This document shows positions 32,626 to 41,012 of a stretch of DNA of 64,000 nucleotides, piece after piece. Origin of the DNA: Terribium retamae (GTDB lineage Bacteria; Pseudomonadota; Alphaproteobacteria; Rhizobiales; Rhizobiaceae); assembly GCF_022347545.1 (NCBI RefSeq), contig NZ_JAKREW010000004.1, positions 62,001-126,000 of the forward strand, in the 5' to 3' direction. Each line of letters begins with the position of its first letter. The stretch's first letter is position 1. Below the pieces are notes generated by a model. That model had not been told where the DNA came from. It worked only from the letters and a program-made list of their open reading frames with translations, and ran no database searches. A program made the position numbers and the translations under genes.

Positions 32626-32913
32626 CTATTTCCGCAGCTCCGCCTCGATGTCGTCCAGCGCCTTGTCCTTGCCGATACCGGTGAGGAAGGCCAACCCCTT
32701 GACGATAGGCACCGTCACCGAAGCCGAGATCGGCGTGGTCGAGACAATCAGGTCGACCCCGTCGGCCATGCTGGCCACTTCGGTCGCCTTGCACTGCAGG
32801 GCATTGAAGGTCAGCCCGCGTGCCTTCATGGCTTCCGTCACCGTGGCATTGACGGCCGTCGAAGTTGCGACACCGGTGCCGCAGGCGAAAAGAATGGTCT
32901 TCTGTCTGGCCAT
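32626..32913 (-). CDS. PTS galactitol-type enzyme IIB
   Basis: A 95-residue phosphocarrier. The phosphorylated cysteine is Cys11 in ILFACGTGVATSTAV, the signature of the galactitol/ascorbate-like IIB group. A STTPISASVTVPIVKG segment follows, as in GatB. It transfers phosphate from the IIA His to the incoming sugar via IIC. It is the last gene of a minus-strand operon in the order IIC, IIA, IIB, separated from the IIA gene by 16 bases. The sugar is not determined. Confidence 0.88.
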   Translation of the reverse strand: MARQKTILFACGTGVATSTAVNATVTEAMKARGLTFNALQCKATEVASMADGVDLIVSTTPISASVTVPIVKGLAFLTGIGKDKALDDIEAELRK

Positions 32914-32929
32914 GTCGAATTTACTCCTG

Positions 32930-33391
32930 CTAGCTCAATATTGCCCTGACATCATCGACGCTCGTGGCCTGTTTCAGCCCGGTCAGCGCTTCAGGGCTCT
33001 GAATTGCGCCCATGATCTCCTGCAGCATTTCTATCTGCTTGTCCTTGTCGTTGATGGCAAGCAGGAAGACGATACCGACGGAAACCGCTTCGTCCGGTTC
33101 TTCCATATTGGCGAAGTCGACCGGCTGCGACAGCACTGCCAGCGCTACGCCCGCCCTGTGGACGTGTATCGGGTCCGTGTGCGGTACGGCGACGTTTTCG
33201 GCAAGGCCGAGCGGCAGGCCGGTCGGCATGGTCTGCTCGCGCTTCACCACCGCATCGACATAGCTCGGCTTGACGTAGCCCAAGGACTCCAGGCGCGCCG
33301 CCAACTGACGGATCACCGCTTCACTGTTGGCGGCGTTCACACCCAGCAGTATGGCTTCGGGGTGGATGTGGTCGATCAAGGCTTGCGCCAT
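32930..33391 (-). CDS. PTS galactitol/fructose-type enzyme IIA
   Basis: A 153-residue IIA protein of the fructose/galactitol/nitrogen superfamily. The phosphorylated histidine is His71 in GLAENVAVPHTDP, and VSVGIVFLLAINDKDKQIEML follows. An upstream in-frame extension to 33496 runs through a strong hairpin, so ATG 33391 with a GGAGA ribosome site is chosen. The neighbouring IIB and IIC genes argue for a sugar-transport role rather than PtsN-type regulation. Confidence 0.87.
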   Translation of the reverse strand: MAQALIDHIHPEAILLGVNAANSEAVIRQLAARLESLGYVKPSYVDAVVKREQTMPTGLPLGLAENVAVPHTDPIHVHRAGVALAVLSQPVDFANMEEPDEAVSVGIVFLLAINDKDKQIEMLQEIMGAIQSPEALTGLKQATSVDDVRAILS

Positions 33392-33409
33392 GCTTCTTTC
33401 TCCAAATTT

Positions 33410-33439
33410 GGGGCCGGCGACGACACCGCCACCGGCCCC
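33410..33439 (-). promoter_or_regulatory. Intercistronic hairpin between PTS IIC and IIA genes
   Basis: GGGGCCGG and CCGGCCCC arms with further pairing inside make a very stable hairpin just upstream of the IIA ribosome site and after the IIC stop. It may stabilise or separate messages so that IIC and IIA/IIB are made in different amounts. Confidence 0.45.
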
Positions 33440-33498
33440 ATGTTTCATTTCAGGCACTGCTACTGCCTCAGGCGGACGGAAATCCGTCCAATCCAATC

Positions 33499-34893
33499 TC
33501 AGGCCGCTTCGTCCTCAGCACCGGCAGCGCGCTCCCAGGCTAGCGTGTTGCGGCGGTAGAGCACGAAGGTGCCCGCAATCACCAGCGCCAGCACGGCAAG
33601 TCCGGCAACGCCAAGACCTTGGATCGCCTCGATGATCACGTAGGGGACCCACAGGAAGCCGTCGACCACCGAGGTGATCTGCACGGCATGCTCGGGCATT
33701 TTGAAGCCGGAGGCGATGGCAGCACTGGTGAACAGCGGAGCAAGCGCGTTGGCGACATAGAAGCCGACAGCAAGCGTGATGGTGCCCACCACGACCATGC
33801 GGAAGACGTTGCCCTTGAGCAGCGGGGCTGTCATGGCCACGATGAAGGGGATGACCGCGAGGTCGGCGAACAGGATGACGCGGTTGCCCGGCAGGATCAC
33901 CGACAGGATGATGGCGATCGGCACCAGGATCAGTGACGACGAGATCGCAGCCGGGTGCCCGATCAGGATCGCCGAGTCGAGACCGACGAGCAATTCGCGG
34001 TCACCGGTGCGCTTGCGCACGAATTCCTGCGCGGCATCGGACACCGGCAGCAACCCTTCCATCAACACCTTCACCATGCGCGGCAGAAGCAGCATGACGG
34101 CGGCAAGCGTCATGCCGGTGGAAAGCACCTTCGACAGCACCGTGCCGAAATCGCCTGCGTTGTAATAAGCGATCAAGCCGAGCACGAGGCCGATGATCAG
34201 GCCGAGCACCACCGGCTCGCCGAATACGCCGAAACGCTTTTCGATCGTCTCGGTGCTGATGTTGATCTTGTTGATGCCGGGGATGCGGTCCATCACCCAG
34301 TTGAGCACGATTGCGATCGGCAGGATCTGGGCGGATGCCAGATGCGGCACCGAGACGCCCGGAATGCCGTAGAACTGCTGCACGGCGCGCGCCGACCAGT
34401 CGGCGAAGAGCAGTGCAAGGGCTGCAACGAGGGCTGCAACGATCAGGCCGTAGGCGAGGCTGTTGGTGGCAGCCGTGGCCAGCGAACCGACGAAGGCGAA
34501 ATGCCAGAAATTCCAGACGTCGACATTGAGCGTGCGGGTAAGGCGCAGAAGCAGGAGCGCGACGTTGACGGCGATGCCGATCGGGATCACCCAGAGACCG
34601 ACGGAGGAACCGAAGGCGATGGCCGCGGCCGAAGGCCAGCCGACATCGACGATGTCACGCTGGATGCCGGTATTGGTGACGATGGCCTTCGCCACGTCGC
34701 CGATCGAGGTCAGCATCAGGCCGAGCACCAGATTGATACCGATGAAAGCAACGCCGATCGTGACGGCGGCACGAAATGCCCGGCCAACCTTGGCGCCAAG
34801 AACCACTGCAATGATGAAAATAACGATGGGCAACAGAACGGTCGCGCCAAGCGTGTCCACGGCCGATTTAAGGCCGGTCAAAAACGTGTCCAT
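33499..34893 (-). CDS. PTS galactitol-type enzyme IIC
   Basis: A 464-residue integral membrane permease with about ten to twelve hydrophobic helices. It belongs to the galactitol IIC family: N-terminal LGATVLLPIVIFIIAVVLG, the VDVGWPSAAAIAFGS region, and LVGLDSAILIGHPAAISSSLI. ATG 34893 has a strong GGGGAGG ribosome site. It heads the operon with IIA and IIB. Sugar PTS permeases are uncommon in rhizobia, which mostly keep only the regulatory nitrogen PTS. No kinase, dehydrogenase or regulator for the sugar is encoded next to it. Confidence 0.88.
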   Translation of the reverse strand: MDTFLTGLKSAVDTLGATVLLPIVIFIIAVVLGAKVGRAFRAAVTIGVAFIGINLVLGLMLTSIGDVAKAIVTNTGIQRDIVDVGWPSAAAIAFGSSVGLWVIPIGIAVNVALLLLRLTRTLNVDVWNFWHFAFVGSLATAATNSLAYGLIVAALVAALALLFADWSARAVQQFYGIPGVSVPHLASAQILPIAIVLNWVMDRIPGINKINISTETIEKRFGVFGEPVVLGLIIGLVLGLIAYYNAGDFGTVLSKVLSTGMTLAAVMLLLPRMVKVLMEGLLPVSDAAQEFVRKRTGDRELLVGLDSAILIGHPAAISSSLILVPIAIILSVILPGNRVILFADLAVIPFIVAMTAPLLKGNVFRMVVVGTITLAVGFYVANALAPLFTSAAIASGFKMPEHAVQITSVVDGFLWVPYVIIEAIQGLGVAGLAVLALVIAGTFVLYRRNTLAWERAAGAEDEAA

Positions 34894-35143
34894 TTTTCCT
34901 CCCCAGGACGCCCGGTTGTGTCCGGCACGCCGCTCCAAGAACATTTGTGTTCTTCGATATACGAAAGTTGCAGCCTTTCAAGAGGCTGTCAATCGGCGCT
35001 TCCCCACAAAACGGTGGACGCCAGGGCGTCACCATACTGTTGCCTGCGCGCCACGCTACATCCGTCGCATACTTATGCGAGCCTTGTTTTCATCCGCAAT
35101 TCGGGCGATGGAAGGGGCGCGGACCGAGGAGAGGTTTTACGAC

Positions 35144-35521
35144 ATGACCACAGCGCGCAAACTTATTTCGGCCAGCCTTGCCGTAACCGCCACCATCGCA
35201 CTGGCTGCCTGCCAGACCGGCGCTCCCGGCGAGCCGCCGCCCTCTGCTGCGCCGAAGGGTGTGGAAGGCTCGTGGATTGATGCGCAGGGCACCGGACTTT
35301 CGACAATTTCGGCTGGCAAGTTTCAGACGGTTGCAACCGATACCGGCCAGAAGCTGGCCGACGGCAGCTATCGCATGACGGGCCAGACCTCGATCGAGAT
35401 CAACGGCACCTCGCTGATCCGGCAGTCTCCCATCGCCTTCAATTGCCTGCTTGTCTCGATCAACCAGCTCAATTGCACCAGCCAGGCGGGCCAGAATTTC
35501 GTGCTGACACGCCGAAGCTGA
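35144..35521 (+). CDS. omp10: Omp10-like outer-membrane lipoprotein
   Basis: A 125-residue lipoprotein. The signal peptide ends at a lipobox, Leu-Ala-Ala-Cys, at about residue 22, then a short Pro/Gly-rich linker. The mature domain matches Brucella Omp10: VEGSWIDAQGTGLSTISAGKF, DTGQKLADGSYR and a C-terminal LNCTSQAGQNFVLTRR. The fold is like that of small AprI/Inh metalloprotease inhibitors. It should sit in the outer membrane facing the periplasm or surface. A GGAGAGG ribosome site supports the start. A strong hairpin follows. Confidence 0.88.
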   Translation: MTTARKLISASLAVTATIALAACQTGAPGEPPPSAAPKGVEGSWIDAQGTGLSTISAGKFQTVATDTGQKLADGSYRMTGQTSIEINGTSLIRQSPIAFNCLLVSINQLNCTSQAGQNFVLTRRS

Positions 35522-35568
35522 TACCAAGCCGTCGCAAATGCGGCGAAGTGGACCATTCTCATTCTTCA

Positions 35569-35602
35569 CAACGGCCGCATCCAGCGATGCGGCCGTTGTC
35601 TC
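35569..35602 (+). terminator. Terminator after omp10
   Basis: A perfect 13-bp stem (35569-35581 and 35586-35598) with a four-base loop, followed by a T-rich stretch. It lies 47 bases after the omp10 stop. Confidence 0.75.
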
Positions 35603-35803
35603 TTGCACGATCCTTCGCCGGCAAAACCGGCCGCGAATCCGCTTGCAACAGCAGAAAGGCAATGTGAACATACCCGACGAGGGCGTGTAACATTCCAGTC
35701 AAGCAGGGCAATTAAAACGCCACGACGGATTATCCGCATCGCTCCGGGATCGGCATGATATCTGGCGTGGTGAGGGCATTGTGAACGCAATGGGAGAGCA
35801 GGA

Positions 35804-37807
35804 ATGAAGAAGATCGCTGCCGTCACAGCACTTGCGGCCGCCGCAATCGGCATGAGCACAAGCCTGTCTTTTGCCGACTACACCCTGAACATCCTGCACA
35901 TCAACGACTGGCATAGTCGGATCGAAAGCAACAACAAGTACGAATCCACCTGTTCGGCAGAAGAAGAGACCAAGGGAGAGTGCTTTGGCGGCGCGGCCCG
36001 TCTCGTCACGGCGATCGCCGCTGAGCGCAAGAAATTGGAGGGCCAGAACGTGTTGCTGCTCAACGGCGGCGATAATTTCCAGGGCTCGCTCTTCTACACG
36101 ACTTACAAAGGCAAGGCCGAGGCCGAGTTCCTGAATGATATGAAGTTCGACGCTATGACCGTCGGCAACCACGAATTCGACGACGGCGAAGATGCGCTGG
36201 CGCCGTTTCTCGACGTCGTCAAGTTCCCGGTGCTGTCGGCCAATGTGAAGGCAAGCGCCGCCGCCAAGGTGGGCGACCGCATCAAGCCGTCCGTGGTCAT
36301 CGAGCTCGGCGGCCAGGAGATCGGCATTGTCGGTGCCGTCACCAATGACACGCCCGAACTGGCCACGCCGGGTCCCAACATCACCATCGAGGACGACATC
36401 AAGACCATCACCGCCGAGGTCGAGAAACTCAGGGGCCAGGGTGTCAACAAGATCATCGCACTCACCCATGTCGGCTATCCGCGCGACAAGGAGATGATCG
36501 CCAAGATTCCCGGCGTCGACGTGGTCGTGGGTGGACATTCGCATTCGCTTCTGTCCAACACCGATCCGAAGGCCGAAGGCCCTTACCCGACGATGATCGA
36601 CAACCCGGACGGCTATAAGGTTCCGGTGACGCAGGCCGCCTCCTATTCCAAGCTGCTCGGCGAATTTAAAGTCGTGTTCGACGACAACGGCGTCGTCAAG
36701 GAAGCCAGCGGCAACCCGATCCCGCTCGACAAGTCGGTGACGCCTGACCCGCAGGTGCTTGCGCGCATCAAGGAACTTGGTGCGCCCATTGAAGAATTGA
36801 AAGCCAAGCAGGTCGGCGAGACCAGTGCCGCCATCGACGGCAGCCGCGAAAACTGCCGCACCCGCGAATGCGCGATGGGCAACCTCGTTTCCGATGCCGT
36901 GCTCGATCGCGTGAAGGATCAGGGCGTCCAGATCGCCTTCACCAATGGCGGCGGTCTGCGCGCCTCGATCGACCAGGGGAAGGTCTCGATGGGAGAAGTG
37001 TTGACGGTGCTACCGTTCCAGAACACCATCGCCACCTTCCAGCTTTCCGGTGCCGGCGTAAAAGAGGCGTTGGAAAACGGCGCCAGCCAGGTAGAGGAAG
37101 GTGCGGGTCGCTTCGCCCAGGTCGCCGGCTTGAGATATTCCTTCGATCGTTCGGCCCCTGCGCAGAGCCGCATCAAGTCGGTCGAGGTGATGGAGAACGG
37201 CAATTGGGTGCCACTCGATCCGAACAAGGACTATCTGGTCGCCGCCAACAACTACACGCGCCAAGGGGGTGACGGCTACAAGGTGTTCGCGGAGAAGGGC
37301 AAGAATGCCTACGACTACGGTCCAGGCCTCGAGCAGACCGTGGCTGACTATCTCGGCGCTCACAATCCCTACACGCCCAAGATCGAAGGGCGCATCACCG
37401 AAGTAGGCGCCGGGGCACAGCCAGCTGAGGCGACAAAGCCTGCGGAAACGGCTCAAACCGGCAGCGGCGCCGCCCTTGCAGACGCCACACCGGAGGTGCC
37501 AGCACCGCCTGCGGCCTCCAATAACATCGCCAACACGCCACCCGCGGTCGAGGCACCGGCGGCAAAGCCGGCCGATGCTCCTGCCGCTGAAGCAGGCAAG
37601 CAGGGCGAGACTGAAAAACCCGTCGAGGCTGGCGCGGCTGTCCAGGCTGGCGGCACCCACATCATCGCCCGGGGAGACACCTTCTGGGACATCGCGGTCA
37701 AAGCCTATGGCGACGGCACCAAATGGCGGCGCATCGCTCGTGCCAATCCCGGCCAGGAGCCGCATCGGCTGCTGGTTGGATCGGAACTGAAGATACCGGC
37801 GAAGTGA
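35804..37807 (+). CDS. Periplasmic 5'-nucleotidase (UshA-like) with C-terminal LysM-type domain
   Basis: A 667-residue exported protein (signal about 1-24). The N-terminal metallophosphatase domain has NILHINDWHSRIE, LLLNGGDNFQGSLF, VGNHEFDDG and GGHSHSLL, supplying the two-metal site. The C-terminal nucleotidase domain has FTNGGGLRASID and NNYTRQGGDGY for nucleotide binding. Then comes an Ala/Pro-rich linker (about 530-610) and a LysM-like unit, HIIARGDTFWDIAVKAYGDG to KIPAK. It should hydrolyse extracytoplasmic nucleotides. The LysM tail could tether it to peptidoglycan and is unusual for UshA homologues. Confidence 0.88.
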   Translation: MKKIAAVTALAAAAIGMSTSLSFADYTLNILHINDWHSRIESNNKYESTCSAEEETKGECFGGAARLVTAIAAERKKLEGQNVLLLNGGDNFQGSLFYTTYKGKAEAEFLNDMKFDAMTVGNHEFDDGEDALAPFLDVVKFPVLSANVKASAAAKVGDRIKPSVVIELGGQEIGIVGAVTNDTPELATPGPNITIEDDIKTITAEVEKLRGQGVNKIIALTHVGYPRDKEMIAKIPGVDVVVGGHSHSLLSNTDPKAEGPYPTMIDNPDGYKVPVTQAASYSKLLGEFKVVFDDNGVVKEASGNPIPLDKSVTPDPQVLARIKELGAPIEELKAKQVGETSAAIDGSRENCRTRECAMGNLVSDAVLDRVKDQGVQIAFTNGGGLRASIDQGKVSMGEVLTVLPFQNTIATFQLSGAGVKEALENGASQVEEGAGRFAQVAGLRYSFDRSAPAQSRIKSVEVMENGNWVPLDPNKDYLVAANNYTRQGGDGYKVFAEKGKNAYDYGPGLEQTVADYLGAHNPYTPKIEGRITEVGAGAQPAEATKPAETAQTGSGAALADATPEVPAPPAASNNIANTPPAVEAPAAKPADAPAAEAGKQGETEKPVEAGAAVQAGGTHIIARGDTFWDIAVKAYGDGTKWRRIARANPGQEPHRLLVGSELKIPAK

Positions 37808-37857
37808 GGGACGGTCGCCGTCTCCCTTTGCAAGGCAAATAAGCACGCCAGGGTGCG

Positions 37858-37887
37858 GCCAGACGTGGCATTGAAACCACGTCTGGC
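37858..37887 (+). terminator. Hairpin between the nucleotidase gene and hemH
   Basis: An 11-bp perfect stem (37858-37868 and 37877-37887) with an eight-base loop. It has no T-tract and ends 12 bases before the hemH ATG, so it may act as a terminator or occlude hemH translation initiation. Confidence 0.45.
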
Positions 37888-37899
37888 GCTGTTAATTAC

Positions 37900-38958
37900 A
37901 TGCCCATGACATTCGCTACCGACACAAAGGCCGAGGCTCCCTTGCCCGCTGGCAGCTTTACATACAACAGCCCTGACAAGGTCGGGCTGATGCTGGTCAA
38001 CCTCGGTACGCCCGACGGCACGGAATACGGACCGATGTGGCGCTATCTGCGCGAATTCCTGTCCGACCCGCGCGTTATCGAGCTGCCGCGCTGGATCTGG
38101 TATCCAATCCTCTATGGCCTTGTGTTGACCACCCGCCCGAGAAAATCCGGCGCCAACTACGCAAAGATCTGGAATCGCGAGAAGGACGAGTCGCCGCTGC
38201 GGACCTATACGCGGGGCCAAGGCGAGAAACTTGCCGTGCGTCTCGGTGATCTCACCAATGTCAGCGTCGACTGGGCGATGCGCTATGGCAATCCGTCGAC
38301 GCGTTCAGTGGTGGAAAAGCTGGTCTCTAAAGGCTGCGACCGCATCCTGACCTTCCCGCTCTATCCTCAATATTCGGCGACGACGACGGCCACAGCCAAC
38401 GATCAACTGTTCCGGGCGCTGATGAAACTTCGCCGCGCACCGGCGGTGCGGTCCGTGCCGCCCTATTATGCGGAACCCGTCTATATCGACGCGCTCGCGC
38501 GATCGATCGAAAGCCACCTGGCCACGCTGGACTTCGAGCCCGAAGTGGTGGTCGCCTCCTATCACGGCATCCCGAAACCCTATGCGGACAAGGGCGACCC
38601 GTATCAGCAGCACTGTCTGGAAACCACGCGTCTGCTGCGCCAACGCCTGGGCTGGAGTGAGGCGAAGCTGATCTCCACTTTCCAATCGCGGTTTGGCGCA
38701 CAGGAATGGCTGCAGCCTTACACCGACAAGACGATGGAGCGACTGGGCAAGGAAGGCGTGAAGCGCATCGCCGTCGTCAATCCCGGCTTCTCGTCCGACT
38801 GCATCGAAACACTGGAAGAGATCGCCCAGGAGGCACAGGAAATCTTCAAGCACGCGGGTGGCGAAAAATTCGCGCACATCCCCTGCCTGAACGACAGCCC
38901 GGAAGGCATGGAGGTCATCGAGACCCTGGCGCGGCGCGAGCTGGCTGGCTGGATCTGA
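37900..38958 (+). CDS. hemH: Ferrochelatase
   Basis: A 352-residue ferrochelatase, inserting ferrous iron into protoporphyrin IX in the last step of heme synthesis. Motifs include VGLMLVNLGTPDGTE at the start, FPLYPQYSATTTAT, and the active-site SYHGIPKPYADKGDPY with His222. The C-terminal IAVVNPGFSSDCIETLEEI carries the second conserved acidic site. There is no recognisable ribosome site before the ATG at 37900 or the one two codons later; a hairpin occupies that place. No iron-responsive box is obvious. Confidence 0.94.
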   Translation: MPMTFATDTKAEAPLPAGSFTYNSPDKVGLMLVNLGTPDGTEYGPMWRYLREFLSDPRVIELPRWIWYPILYGLVLTTRPRKSGANYAKIWNREKDESPLRTYTRGQGEKLAVRLGDLTNVSVDWAMRYGNPSTRSVVEKLVSKGCDRILTFPLYPQYSATTTATANDQLFRALMKLRRAPAVRSVPPYYAEPVYIDALARSIESHLATLDFEPEVVVASYHGIPKPYADKGDPYQQHCLETTRLLRQRLGWSEAKLISTFQSRFGAQEWLQPYTDKTMERLGKEGVKRIAVVNPGFSSDCIETLEEIAQEAQEIFKHAGGEKFAHIPCLNDSPEGMEVIETLARRELAGWI

Positions 38959-39043
38959 CCATCGACTGCGCCGATACGAAAAGCCCCCTCCACGGCAGAA
39001 CCGCGTTCAGTCGATTGTATCGGTCGCCAATTGTAACGACAAT

Positions 39044-39063
39044 GAAACACACTTAAGTGTTTC
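39044..39063. promoter_or_regulatory. Palindrome upstream of the paraslipin gene
   Basis: GAAACACACTTAAGTGTTTC contains the perfect palindrome CACTTAAGTG flanked by GAAA and TTTC. It lies 45 bases before the paraslipin start and may be an operator. No matching regulator is evident. Confidence 0.35.
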
Positions 39064-39108
39064 GTGAGGCTTGGCCTCATGACGTGTCGGCAATTGAGGG
39101 AGAGCCGA

Positions 39109-40065
39109 ATGGATTTCAGCGGTTTCACGGGTTTCGATATCGCGATCGTCGTTCTGGTCGCGCTGGTCCTAATCCTCCTGTTCAAAGGCATCCGCACGGT
39201 ACCCCAAGGGTTTAACTATACGGTCGAACGCTTCGGGCGCTACACCAAGACGCTGACACCGGGCCTCAACATCATCAATCCCATCTTCGAACGTGTCGGC
39301 GCCAAGCTGAACATGATGGAACAGGTGCTGGATGTTCCAACCCAGGAGATCATTACCCGCGACAATGCCATTGTGGGCGTCGATGGCGTTGCCTTCTACC
39401 AGGTGCTGAATGCCGCCCAGGCCGCTTACCAGATTTCAGGTCTGCAAAACGCCATCCTGAACCTGACCATGACCAACATCCGCACCGTGATGGGTTCGAT
39501 GGACCTGGACGAATTGCTGTCCAACCGCGATGCCATCAACGAGCGGCTGCTGCGCGTGGTCGATGAAGCGGCGCATCCATGGGGTATCAAGATCACCCGC
39601 GTCGAGATCAAGGATATCAACCCGCCGGCCAATCTGGTCGATTCCATGGCCCGCCAGATGATGGCTGAGCGTGACAAGCGTGCCCGCATCCTTGAAGCCG
39701 AAGGCCTGAAACAGGCTCAGGTGCTGGAGGCTGAAGGCCGCCGCGAAGCTGCTTTTCGCGATGCCGAGGCACGTGAGCGTGCCGCGGAAGCAGAGGCACG
39801 CGCCACGCAGGTGGTGTCGGAGGCCATCGCCAAGGGCGATGTGCAGGCGATCAACTATTTCGTGGCGCAGAAATATACAGAGGCGCTGGCCAAGATCGGT
39901 ACCGCTGGCAATTCCAAGATCGTGTTGATGCCGATGGAGGCTTCATCGCTGATCGGCACTTTGGGCGGCATCGGCGAGATTGCCAAGGAGGTGTTCAAAG
40001 GCGACGGCTCGGGCACCCAGAGGCAGGCGTCACGCCCGCCGGTGGTACGCCCGAACGAGAGCTGA
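39109..40065 (+). CDS. SPFH-domain paraslipin (QmcA/stomatin-like)
   Basis: A 318-residue protein with an N-terminal membrane helix (about residues 8-27) and an SPFH/band 7 domain: [39 protein letters not shown] and the [13 protein letters not shown] segment. A coiled-coil region follows (about 190-260) with repeated Glu-Ala-Glu and Arg patterns. ATG 39109 with GAGGGAGAG is chosen over an upstream in-frame ATG. It forms an operon with the NfeD gene 15 bases downstream. Such pairs organise membrane microdomains and protein quality control. Confidence 0.9.
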   Translation: MDFSGFTGFDIAIVVLVALVLILLFKGIRTVPQGFNYTVERFGRYTKTLTPGLNIINPIFERVGAKLNMMEQVLDVPTQEIITRDNAIVGVDGVAFYQVLNAAQAAYQISGLQNAILNLTMTNIRTVMGSMDLDELLSNRDAINERLLRVVDEAAHPWGIKITRVEIKDINPPANLVDSMARQMMAERDKRARILEAEGLKQAQVLEAEGRREAAFRDAEARERAAEAEARATQVVSEAIAKGDVQAINYFVAQKYTEALAKIGTAGNSKIVLMPMEASSLIGTLGGIGEIAKEVFKGDGSGTQRQASRPPVVRPNES

Positions 40066-40080
40066 TCGCGGAGCACGGCG

Positions 40081-40545
40081 ATGCTGCATCAGCTTATCCT
40101 CGAACTTGGCCCGTGGAACTGGATGGTTCTCGGTTTCGTGCTTCTGGTGGCGGAAATCCTCATTCCCGGCGTCTTCCTGTTATGGATCGGCATAGCCGCG
40201 TTGTTGATCGGCGCGGTCTCGCTCGTCCTTTGGGATGCCGCCTTCTGGACCTGGCAAGCGCAGGTGTTGTCCTTTCTGGTGCTGGCACTGTTGTCTGCCT
40301 ACGCCGGCAAGCGTTTCTTCAACGGCAGACGCGAGAACAGCGACCAGCCCCTGCTCAATCGGCGCGGCGAGCAGATGATCGGCCGCACGGCGACGCTTTC
40401 GGAGCCGATCCGCGAAGGCCGAGGCCGTATCCAGCTTGGCGACACGCTGTGGCGGGTCTCCGGCCCGGATTTGCCGGCCGGCGCGCGGGTGCGTGTAACG
40501 GGTGCGGCCGAAACCGACCTGGAACTGACGGTCGAGAAGATTTGA
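40081..40545 (+). CDS. NfeD family membrane protein
   Basis: A 154-residue partner of paraslipin. The N-terminus has transmembrane helices (about residues 12-32, 35-55 and 60-78). The C-terminal OB-fold reads MIGRTATLSEPIREGRGRIQLGDTLWRVSGPDLPAG, the NfeD C-domain signature. The protease part of long NfeD forms is absent, so this is the short form. It is encoded directly after the SPFH protein and should act with it in the inner membrane. Confidence 0.9.
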   Translation: MLHQLILELGPWNWMVLGFVLLVAEILIPGVFLLWIGIAALLIGAVSLVLWDAAFWTWQAQVLSFLVLALLSAYAGKRFFNGRRENSDQPLLNRRGEQMIGRTATLSEPIREGRGRIQLGDTLWRVSGPDLPAGARVRVTGAAETDLELTVEKI

Positions 40546-40571
40546 GATCGAGACGCCGGAGCGGGCTCTGC

Positions 40572-40949
40572 CTATGCAGCACCCGCTCTTGCGAGCAGCT
40601 TCTCTCTTAGCGCCTCAAAATCCGGCACGAACCAGATCGAGTTGCCTTTGTTTGTCTCGCGCACGAAATCACGCAGTGGTCCGCTGCGCGCAAGCGCCTC
40701 GCTGATATCGCCGACGATGGCGCATTTCAGGTGATAATTGACCATCTTCTGGAATGCCGCGCCGGCAAGGCCGGTGCTGAGTTTCAGGAAATCCGAGCCG
40801 AGCCGCTCGACAGGAATGGCAAGCAAATCGGCCCCGGACGAAAAGGCCGCGCCCAGCAGGTCATTGATATCGACTTCGCGTGCCAGCACCATGCCTTCCT
40901 TGGCGTAGTGAAGCACCCGCATGCCGCCAATCTCGATCAATTCATCCAT
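40572..40949 (-). CDS. DUF4180 domain-containing protein
   Basis: A 125-residue soluble protein. The DUF4180 pattern is visible: GADLLAIPVERLGSDFLKLSTGLAGAAFQKMVNYHLKCAIVGDIS, then LRDFVRETNKGNSIWFVPDFE. ATG 40949 is preferred to one eight codons upstream because GGGAG lies 9-13 bases before it. The function of the family is unknown. It precedes kdsD's 3' end on the same strand by 63 bases. No membrane segment or signal is present. Confidence 0.82.
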   Translation of the reverse strand: MDELIEIGGMRVLHYAKEGMVLAREVDINDLLGAAFSSGADLLAIPVERLGSDFLKLSTGLAGAAFQKMVNYHLKCAIVGDISEALARSGPLRDFVRETNKGNSIWFVPDFEALREKLLARAGAA

Positions 40950-41012
40950 GACAGTGCTCCCGCTCGGACGCAAAGCCGGCGTTCATGGAATCAGGCTTCG
41001 CGGAATTAAGGA

